Below, piece after piece: positions 37,101 to 42,468 of a DNA stretch of 42,468 nt. How positions within the stretch are numbered: position 1 is the stretch's first letter; the number at the start of each line of letters is the position of its first letter. The position numbers and the translations under genes were made by a program. The stretch is from Pseudomonadota bacterium (GTDB taxonomy: Bacteria; Desulfobacterota; Anaeroferrophillalia; Anaeroferrophillales; Anaeroferrophillaceae), in NCBI GenBank assembly GCA_034660915.1, contig JAYEKE010000079.1:1-42468 (forward strand). Direction: 5' to 3'. The notes beneath the pieces are model-generated. The model had not been told where the DNA came from. It saw only the letters and a list, made by a program, of their open reading frames with translations, and did not search any database.

Positions 37101-38667
37101 TTATTGTATTCCCGGCCTTTTTTGCCTGAAAAATACCATCAGGGCTCAATTCTCCCAGCTCCTTTTTCATGAAGAAACGGGCCTGGGTGGTAACCTTGTT
37201 CCCAAAGCTATCGTATCCTGTTACTACGAATTGTTTTGTTTCGCCCGCCAGCATATCCATGCTTTCCGGTGATATTTGCAACTGGGATAATGCTGTTGGT
37301 ATAATCTCAACTTGGTATGATTCAAGGATATTTTCCACCTTGGCTCTTATTTCTCCAATACCGCTTCGCAAGGCAGTGAACGTGGACTTTTTCTTGTCAA
37401 TTGTTCCCATAGATCTGCTTAACAACCATTCTGGTTCTATGGAAAACTCATTTCCATACGCATCAACTCCCGCTGCTTTTAAATTTATCGTTTTTCCTGC
37501 TTCTATCTGTTTGTCTTTGATCTTGATCCTGATATCCGCAAGAGGCCCATGTTCTATCTCCACTTTGACTTCTGAAAAAACACCTTCTTTTGCAACCTTG
37601 ACAATACCATTCCCCACCTTTTTAGCCGTGAAGATACCGTCTTTGGCAACGGTTCCCAGATTATTTTCTACTGACCATTCAACCTCAACCGGCAGTTGAT
37701 GGCCGTATTTGTTAAAGCCCTTGACCTTAATTTGCGCGGTCTGGCCGGCTGGTATTTTTATGGACTCCGGTTTGCATTCAATCTTGTTCAGCTTCCCGGG
37801 AACAATAGTAAACGGTCTTCCCGTGGTGATTTTTTCTAAATGAGCCAATAAGATACAGTCTCCGGGCTTCTTGGCTAATACCATTCCCTTATCCTTCAGC
37901 ACGGCATTTTTTTGGGCCATTGACCACCGCGCTTGAACCGGACGATGGTTGCCGAATTTATCATATCCTTCAGCTTTAAATTGGATGCTTTCCCCGACTT
38001 CAAATACCTTTTTTTCAGGGGTGATGGTGATACTGGTTATGGGTGTCCCTTCTATTTGGATTTTTTTGGTGATTTTACCTGCTTTTAAGATCACCGTGTT
38101 TGTTCCCGGGGTTGAAGACAGGGCCAATTCGATTTCTGATTTCCCTTGTTGGTTCATGGTTAGCTTTTCGGTGGACAGCTTGATCCCTTTTGTCGGAGAT
38201 GATATCAAGATCTTATTAAAACCGGCCGGTTTTTTTTCCTTTGAGAGCGTTTTTACAGTAAGCTTGGTGCTTGTTCCCGCCAACGCTTTTTCATTATCCA
38301 CCTGAACTTTAATGTCGGCCACCTCAACCGGGATGATTGTAACTTGAGCTTGCGCCGATACGCCTTTCGAAGTTACCGTAATCTTAATCTGGCCGGGTAT
38401 TTTAGCGCTCAACCGACCATTTTCATCAATGGCACCTTTGTTGCTGTCAACCGTCCAGTTGAAAACAGCATCCGGCATTTTCTTGTTTTCACTTGAAATG
38501 GCGGTTGCTTCAAAGGACAAAGTAGCGCCAACGGCAAGTGTTTTTTCTGCTGGCTTGATTTCGACTCTTTCGAGTTTGGGCTTGGAGCAGCCACTTATGA
38601 CCATAGAAAGCAAAAGAATTAAAATGCCGATCAAGTAAAATTTTTGGATCATTTTCTTTGTGTTCAT
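34198..38667 (-). CDS. Giant surface lipoprotein with about 15 Ig-like (BIG) repeats and a terminal Big_1-like domain
   Basis: About 1,489 residues from the ATG at 38667 (GAAGGGGC is the ribosome site; an upstream ATG at 38712 is less likely). A signal peptide ends in the lipobox ISGC. Then come about 15 repeats of 80-85 residues, each following the pattern I-x-P...AG...F-x-A-x-G-x-D-x-x-GN...W-S...G-x-I-x-x-x-G-x-F-x-A-x-K-x-G-x-G...V-x-P-G. Repeat-like unit 2 (about residues 90-185) diverges, and the last 100 residues (ADGVTVAEIIVEVYDVYNN) resemble invasin-type Big_1. Such stacks form long rods in adhesins and wall-associated proteins. Repeats differ in sequence from one another, so recent duplication is not evident. 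AT-rich, Lys-rich composition sets it off from its neighbours. Confidence 0.9.
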   Translation of the reverse strand: MNTKKMIQKFYLIGILILLLSMVISGCSKPKLERVEIKPAEKTLAVGATLSFEATAISSENKKMPDAVFNWTVDSNKGAIDENGRLSAKIPGQIKITVTSKGVSAQAQVTIIPVEVADIKVQVDNEKALAGTSTKLTVKTLSKEKKPAGFNKILISSPTKGIKLSTEKLTMNQQGKSEIELALSSTPGTNTVILKAGKITKKIQIEGTPITSITITPEKKVFEVGESIQFKAEGYDKFGNHRPVQARWSMAQKNAVLKDKGMVLAKKPGDCILLAHLEKITTGRPFTIVPGKLNKIECKPESIKIPAGQTAQIKVKGFNKYGHQLPVEVEWSVENNLGTVAKDGIFTAKKVGNGIVKVAKEGVFSEVKVEIEHGPLADIRIKIKDKQIEAGKTINLKAAGVDAYGNEFSIEPEWLLSRSMGTIDKKKSTFTALRSGIGEIRAKVENILESYQVEIIPTALSQLQISPESMDMLAGETKQFVVTGYDSFGNKVTTQARFFMKKELGELSPDGIFQAKKAGNTIIEAKMKNLTAKSTIAVAPAKMKGVVIKPKGPLSLQAGKTQHFLASGLDAFGNIVKSAVNWNLLPPKLGTIDDHGVFMPTKSGQGQVVATVKQLRTDRVLNIQVPIDIAPGEPTQIKLEPVKLKITAGEEKYFAAAIYDAYGNKTVTALKWSVKDFPAGSIDNRGLLKAVKAGRGKIRVAGGNLMAEAEVQVLPAEISFLKITPGTISAKAGEKIHLDAVGEDRFGNVVDARVIWSLTDTRLGTITSENYLLPAKKGKGFLMATAGDIVERIPLEVMKGALSSFKVVPTKQVVPSGKKFQFKAIGFDVGGNKLAVKPTWSIQKKKDIGNIDDNGLFVAKKTGTGTVEVKSNEIKATTEIEVIAGEAASISVIPDKVNITAGNEVKFEVEVFDANANLISLPKYSWSVQGELGKVTRNNLFLAHKAGTGIITITSGKAVTKIHAEVNVGSVKRIRVSPETIVLKANSSITFEAKGYDQEGNEVKLQPAWSVAGGIGSINNDGKFEAQITGHGNVSCQMADIFGLSSVEVKPGTIKSIKIDPPETVLTAGEGITFGATAYDVYGNVCPADFSWNLEAEKSLGTFTTSGRFKAEITGEGKIVASANKVKGYSKIKVKPAVLNRVTITPQSLSLVSGKDTQFTALGKDQFNNLISISPRWSVEPKEIGKITPEGIFYAQKAGKGTLKVTAEGIENSVSIEVKPGEPKYLRIKAPTSPVMAGKTYPFTVVGYDEGGNTFPIKAEWAVTKDLGNIEKDTGIFHAAKPGKGTIIAHSGEIITDMPVEVKPGELTHLFIEPNTITVASNTKQKFMVHGLDIEKNKVELPSPVWKVQGSIGIFKEPGIFHGTSQGKGKVTASVGKLRAEAYVTVIPGQPDSANSRLRLNHTSIPADGVTVAEIIVEVYDVYNNFVPDIEVKLISDRQGDIIQQPAKTNRKGLTTGTIGSTEPGTATISALIKDMPFRDTARIVFRDK

Positions 38668-38721
38668 TTTCAGCCCCTTCTTTTTAAAATCTATCTTGAA
38701 TGACAGATTCAACTTTTTTCA

Positions 38722-38750
38722 ATCATAACAATGTATCAAACTTAAAACAA
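38722..38750 (-). promoter_or_regulatory. Candidate sigma-70 promoter of the Ig-repeat lipoprotein operon
   Basis: Read on the minus strand: TTGTTT (38750-38745), 17-bp spacer, TATGAT (38727-38722), giving a leader of about 50 nt before the ATG at 38667. Confidence 0.55.
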
Positions 38751-39045
38751 TGGGTTAAATAATGTCTTTAGAATATAATAAAAGATGAAGTTACAAGATC
38801 AATACCATATTTTATTGGATTTGTCCAAAAAAAGTCTTAGAACTTAATAAAATTATCGCCGTTGATGATAAACCTGTGCATGCCGTATCCCCCTGATATC
38901 CGCATTTCAGGACGTCTCGAAAGCCATTAAAGAAACGATAATAGTCGCCAAAACCAATTTAAAATATGGTTTTGTGATTACAGCCAACAACATGTAATAC
39001 ATTTCCAAACTTATTGACATCTCTAAGTGGGATTGATAATAAACT

Positions 39046-39273
39046 CTCAACTTTCTGAGTTGCCATAAACAGCTGGATTTATACGGTGCACTAACGTAAT
39101 ATCCCCGGCTGTTACGGCATGGCTCTCGCTCATTCTCGCTGGCCGTCCATGGCCAGCTTCCGAGGCGTCCGCCGCGAATCACATCGTGTGATTCGTTCGG
39201 CGGTCAATACCGCTATGAGCCAGGCCCGAACATCCGGTAATATGTCTCTGGCAATGCAATTCAGAAAGTTGAG
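39046..39273 (-). mobile_element. MITE-like inverted-repeat element, copy D, inverted
   Basis: Perfect 13-bp terminal repeats: CTCAACTTTCTGA (39046-39058) and TCAGAAAGTTGAG (39261-39273). The core is the reverse complement of copy A. In the second hairpin the arms are CTGGCC and GGCCAG where copy A has CCGGCC and GGCCGG, a compensatory pair change. No clear target duplication is left (ATAAACT on one side, TATAATC on the other). The peptide-like frames through this element (RESHRVIRSA type) are palindrome artefacts, not genes. Confidence 0.85.
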
Positions 39274-39460
39274 TATAATCCTTACGGAGAGAGATAGGAG
39301 TCTTACCTTTAATAAATTACTGAATATTTCCATGGATATTGCCAACATCGATCTTTACTCTGAGAGACTGTTGCTGAGTACCTTACCGCGAATTACCACT
39401 ACCCATAAATAAAAACCGCGTATTTATTAATGAATTGAAGTTTTACCAAAATCATCATAA
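39274..39460. other. Gene-free stretch after mobile-repeat copy D
   Basis: About 190 bp of AT-rich DNA with no hairpin or gene I can support. The 1.17 kb between the Ig-repeat gene and the carboxypeptidase gene otherwise holds the minus-strand promoter, copy D, a decayed ORF and the carboxypeptidase promoter. Confidence 0.4.
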
Positions 39461-39658
39461 TTATGCGGCCATGCGTAGGAACGCGGTCACAAGAAAATTA
39501 ATAACCGATTCCATCGTCACAATCAGGTCCCACTGTTTACCTGGAACCCATTCATGGGTGCTGCCATCCAGGCCATTTTCATGATAGAAGTCTACCTGAC
39601 GACGAAATGTCTTGCAACATCTCTGTCCGTCTCATGCCTCACCCCCTGGTTTAAACAT
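39461..39658 (-). pseudogene. Short ORF interrupted by an in-frame TGA, unknown family
   Basis: On the minus strand ATG (39658-39656) opens eight codons (MFKPGGEA), then TGA at 39634-39632, then 56 codons to a TAA at 39463-39461. The longer part reads like real protein (FRRQVDFYHENGLDG, HEWVPGKQWDLIVTMESV, NFLVTAFLRMAA) and lacks a start codon of its own before an internal Met. It is most simply a gene remnant. Recoding of TGA as selenocysteine is possible in this lineage, but there is no good ribosome site and only a weak hairpin after the TGA. Confidence 0.35.
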
Positions 39659-39702
39659 GATTCGGACAGATTACGTGTTACTTCACTGCAGATGACTGTA
39701 GA

Positions 39703-39732
39703 TTGACAAAACGGATGGATTTGTAGTATATA
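39703..39732 (+). promoter_or_regulatory. Candidate sigma-70 promoter of the carboxypeptidase gene
   Basis: Perfect TTGACA (39703-39708), 18-bp spacer, TATATA (39727-39732), leaving a leader of about 145 nt to the GTG start at 39887. Confidence 0.6.
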
Positions 39733-39886
39733 GAAGAGTACTGGTGATTAGCAAAAGTGGTTCGGTGTTTATTTCGTTCCAGCTCTTGCTGAAGGGCTGA
39801 TATTTATAAGGAAGTCCCGGGTCAAAGTGATTGCCAGCCGCTGAAAAAGCATTTCTTATCATCTCTTACCTGACGGAAGTAGTATT

Positions 39887-41026
39887 GTGTATAATAAGAT
39901 CATTTTAGCATTTTTCACCCTTTGTCTTCTTGTGCCTTTGACAGCGCTGGCCGGCATACAGACACCGGCACCGCCATCGATTGCGGCAACCGGATATCTG
40001 TTGATTGACATGGACAGTGACACCATACTTGCGGCCAAGGATGCCGAGCAACGCCTCGAACCAGCCAGTCTTACCAAGATCATGACCGCCTATGTCGTCT
40101 TTTGCAAACTGCGCGACGATACCATCAAACTGTCTGACGAGGTCCTGGTCAGCGAGAAGGCCTGGAAAACGCCTGGGTCTCGCATGTTCATCGAAGTCAA
40201 CAAACATGTTTCCGTAGAAAACCTGCTCAAGGGTATGATCATCCAGTCTGGTAATGACGCCAGCGTCGCGCTGGCCGAGTATGCGGCCGGCAGCGAAGAA
40301 GCTTTCGCCAATCTGATGAACAGCCACGCCCAACGTCTCGGCATGAACCACACGCATTTTGCCAACGCTACCGGACTGCCGCATGAGGATCATTACACGA
40401 CCCCGCGGGATATCACGCTGGTGACTGAGGCAAGCATCCGGGAGTTTCCGGAGCTATACAAGCTGTATGCGAAAAAAGAGTACACCTATAACGACATCCG
40501 GCAGCGCAATCGCAACAGATTGCTGTGGCGTGACGATTCGGTGGATGGGGTTAAAACCGGGCATACCGAAGCTGCCGGTTACTGCCTGGTTGCGTCTGCC
40601 AAGCGTGACGGCATGCGCCTGATTTCAGTTATAATGGGAACTACCGGCAAAAAGGTCCGTCTCAATGAGAGTCTGGCTTTGTTGAACTATGGCTTTAGTT
40701 TTTTCAAGACTCATCGCTTGTACGGCGCCGGCACCCAATTGGCCAGTACACGGATATGGATGGGTGACAGGAAGGAAATGGCATTGGGACTGGCCGACGA
40801 CCTGTATGTCACCATCCCGCGTCAACAGTATGATAATCTGTATACTCACACCGAAATCCGACCACAGCTGCAGGCCCCGGCAAGCAAAGGTGACAAAGTC
40901 GGTGAAGTAATAATCGAACTTGAGGATGAGGTCATTACCCGCCAGCCATTGGTTGTCTTGGAGGATGTTCCCAAAGGCGGCATCTGGAGGAGGGTGATCG
41001 ATACTGTTTTGATGTTGTTTGAGTAA
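39887..41026 (+). CDS. dacC: D-alanyl-D-alanine carboxypeptidase (PBP5/6, DacA/DacC type)
   Basis: Trims the terminal D-Ala from peptidoglycan pentapeptides in the periplasm. The 379 residues have a signal peptide (to about residue 22, LTALAG) and all three penicillin-binding motifs: Ser61-LTK, SGN (121-123) and KTG (223-225). The C-terminal beta domain ends in an amphipathic helix (GGIWRRVIDTVLMLF) that tethers the enzyme to the inner membrane, as in PBP5. The start is GTG, with GGAAG upstream. The sequence resembles gammaproteobacterial homologues to my eye (LEPASLTKIMTAYVV, SGNDASVALAEY), so horizontal transfer is possible but not shown. Confidence 0.93.
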   Translation: MYNKIILAFFTLCLLVPLTALAGIQTPAPPSIAATGYLLIDMDSDTILAAKDAEQRLEPASLTKIMTAYVVFCKLRDDTIKLSDEVLVSEKAWKTPGSRMFIEVNKHVSVENLLKGMIIQSGNDASVALAEYAAGSEEAFANLMNSHAQRLGMNHTHFANATGLPHEDHYTTPRDITLVTEASIREFPELYKLYAKKEYTYNDIRQRNRNRLLWRDDSVDGVKTGHTEAAGYCLVASAKRDGMRLISVIMGTTGKKVRLNESLALLNYGFSFFKTHRLYGAGTQLASTRIWMGDRKEMALGLADDLYVTIPRQQYDNLYTHTEIRPQLQAPASKGDKVGEVIIELEDEVITRQPLVVLEDVPKGGIWRRVIDTVLMLFE

Positions 41027-41154
41027 TGACTGCTCATGAAAGAGGGCTTGCTTTAAAAGTTTTTGCGAGACAGGTGAAAATGGATAAGAACAGGGAAATT
41101 CATTTTTTGAATATGGATTTCTAAAACCGCAACTTTATTTAAGGAGGAAAGAAA

Positions 41155-41595
41155 ATGTCCGATACCAAAAACCTGCTGTTAGTTGTCAGTACCACTGAAC
41201 CTGCCAATCAATATGCCAGCTATGTTATCGCTTTTATGGCGAAGAAACTAGGCAACGTCCCCAATGTTACCATCTTTTATGGACCCAACGCTGTTTCCAT
41301 GGTGAAAAAAGGTGAATTGGCAAAGCTGGAACTTCCCCAGAACGTGAAAGAACTGATTGCCGGTCAGCTGGACGGTCTTTCGGCTGCCGACCTGCCCGAC
41401 AACCTGGAACAGATGGCTCGTTTCCAGAAAGATCAGCTGGGAGTTACTATTGCCTCCTGTGCTACTTTTCATGTTATTGGTGAATTTGCCGATTCCGTGG
41501 ATGACACTTCACAAATTGAAGATTTCATTGTTCCGGTGAAGCTGCCTGATGCCTGGGGAGCAATCGATGGTGCCGATAAGGTGCTGTATTTCTAA
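41155..41595 (+). CDS. DsrE/DsrF-like family protein
   Basis: A 146-residue small protein of the DsrE-like fold: LLLVVSTTEPANQYASYVIAFMAKKL for the first strand and helix, VTIFYGPNAVSMVKKGEL, and a conserved cysteine in VTIASCATFHVIG. In the family such a Cys can carry persulfide sulfur in relay to sulfur oxidation/reduction or tRNA thiolation. No dsrF/dsrH or tusBCD partners are adjacent, so the role is open. AAGGAGGAAAG precedes the ATG, a very strong ribosome site that suggests high expression. A 14-bp hairpin follows. Confidence 0.85.
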   Translation: MSDTKNLLLVVSTTEPANQYASYVIAFMAKKLGNVPNVTIFYGPNAVSMVKKGELAKLELPQNVKELIAGQLDGLSAADLPDNLEQMARFQKDQLGVTIASCATFHVIGEFADSVDDTSQIEDFIVPVKLPDAWGAIDGADKVLYF

Positions 41596-41622
41596 TCAAT
41601 AACGATAGTTTTTCTCATCTAG

Positions 41623-41659
41623 CAAGTGCCATCAGGTTATTATTGCCTGATGGCACTTG
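41623..41659 (+). terminator. Hairpin after the DsrE-like gene
   Basis: Perfect 14-bp stem (CAAGTGCCATCAGG with CCTGATGGCACTTG), 9-nt loop. Only a short, mixed tail (TCGTTA) follows, so termination may be weak or factor-assisted. Confidence 0.7.
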
Positions 41660-41798
41660 TCGTTATGGTCGCGATAGGAATATAAAAATCATCTTTTTCA
41701 GGCGAAAGGATATCAAGTTCTTTGAATTTTGGACGATAAAATATAAACCATTGAAATTTAAAATTATCAGTGCAGAGGCAAAATTTTAAGGCATATAA

Positions 41799-42468
41799 TG
41801 CAAAGGAAAAAAGCATCACCATTCAAGCTACAGTTCGGTAGCGTCTTTATTTCTTGCCTGTGCTTGGTTATTGCAATTGCGATATTGTTTGGGAAAAATT
41901 TTATTTCCCAGGACATGAAACCTTTAACTCACCAAACCACGTCAAATACACCGCCAGCACCACATGGGATCATAACAATTCATTACCACGAAAGGCCACC
42001 ATACTATATAACCGGTTCCCTTGGAGTTTATGGACTTTGTGCAGATCCTGCCAAACTAGCGTTTACAAAGGCTGGCGTTCAATTTCAATGGCAAAAAACC
42101 CCAGCAAAACGCCAGATGGCAATCATAAAAGCAAACAGATCGAAAGATTGTCTCCTCGGCTGGTTCAAAAATTCAGAACGTGAAAAATTTGCCAACTACT
42201 CAGCCTGCATTTATCAGGATAAACATCTGATGGCTTTGGCACGGGCTGACAACAAAAAAATGATATCCGGTAGAACTTTGGAAGAAACACTTGCCAATGC
42301 CAGTCTGATCCTCCTGAGAAAAAACGGCTATTCTTATGGTCGATTTGTCGACACAAAGATTAACGAACTTCATCCCAAACAGGAAGTAACAAACATCGAG
42401 AATGTCGGCATGTTCAAAATGATTCATGCTAAACGCGCTGATTATTTCTTCATCTCTGAAGAAGAAGC
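41799..42468 (+). CDS. Periplasmic solute-binding-protein-like (SBP_bac_3 type), 3'-truncated by the window
   Basis: The frame is open from ATG 41799 to the end of the window (223 codons, no stop). The N-terminus is a signal anchor (VFISCLCLVIAIAILFG, residues about 16-32), then a linker and a domain starting GIITIHYHERPPYYI, typical of family-3 extracellular solute-binding proteins, with LLGWFKNSEREKF and LEETLANASLILLRKNGYSYGRF as later segments. Such orphan homologues can be amino-acid receptors or sensory domains. The start has no clear ribosome site (GGCATATA before ATG). Composition is AT-rich compared with the carboxypeptidase gene. I cannot tell whether an enzymatic or signalling domain follows. 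Confidence 0.68.

Noticed and set aside
39119-39412. Open frame through mobile-repeat copy D, with similar RESHRVIRSA-type peptides in copies A-C
   Set aside because: The peptide comes from the palindromic repeat core, appears in several frames and has no ribosome site; it is a repeat artefact, not a gene.
1-42468. tRNA, rRNA, phage or autonomous IS genes
   Set aside because: No cloverleaf, rRNA segment, integrase, capsid or transposase sequence was recognised.

Overview
The window looks like chromosomal DNA of an anaerobic bacterium. The best guess is a Desulfobacterota (former Deltaproteobacteria) member with sulfate-reducer-like metabolism. The markers are a Ni-CO dehydrogenase with CooF and a flavin reductase, a split B12-dependent methylmalonyl-CoA mutase, LL-diaminopimelate aminotransferase, an FprA-type O2/NO reductase, a DsrE-like protein and TRAP transport. 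This is inferred from gene content; no rRNA, tRNA, CRISPR array or prophage was seen.

Layout. 1-3100: end of an acyl-CoA dehydrogenase gene, then the large and B12-binding subunits of methylmalonyl-CoA mutase and a good terminator. 3155-9519: a lipoprotein M48 peptidase with LysM on the minus strand, then dapL, a secreted protein of unknown role, and an unusual 842-residue protein made of two malic-enzyme modules in tandem. 9524-9736: a mobile repeat. 9836-13913: an amidohydrolase and a TRAP transporter whose binding protein and membrane subunits are convergent around one terminator. 14221-19461: two methyltransferases, an alpha/beta-hydrolase lipoprotein, and an NfeD/slipin pair in noticeably GC-rich DNA. 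19886-21871: FprA and a PilZ protein. 22326-26286: FNOR-cooF-cooS. 26307-29343: repeats, an SH3 protein and a sigma-54 activator with a degenerate receiver. 29490-33232: metK-ahcY-methyltransferase, a methyl-cycle cluster. 33416-38667: a giant lipoprotein of about 15 Ig-like repeats followed by a LysM lipoprotein, both on the minus strand. 39046-42468: another mobile repeat, a decayed ORF, a D,D-carboxypeptidase, a DsrE-like protein and the start of a periplasmic-binding-protein-like gene that runs off the window.

How the genes work together. The first operon fits a propionyl/succinyl-CoA route. The CODH cluster would oxidise CO and pass electrons through CooF to NAD(P) by the flavoprotein. 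MetK and AhcY supply SAM and remove SAH around a methyltransferase. The envelope genes (M48, LysM proteins, Ig-repeat lipoprotein, carboxypeptidase, NfeD/slipin) suggest investment in outer-membrane and wall maintenance.

Most distinctive are: (i) the ME-ME fusion, whose N-terminal half has lost the catalytic lysine and several malate/metal-site residues; (ii) a roughly 210-245 bp family of inverted-repeat elements (three complete copies plus one core-only copy), two of them flanked by perfect 7-bp target duplications and showing a compensatory base-pair change in an internal hairpin; (iii) a CODH whose D-cluster motif is CX2C rather than CX7C; (iv) two further nested palindromic elements and two 25-bp palindromes in the intergenic DNA; and (v) the giant Ig-repeat lipoprotein.
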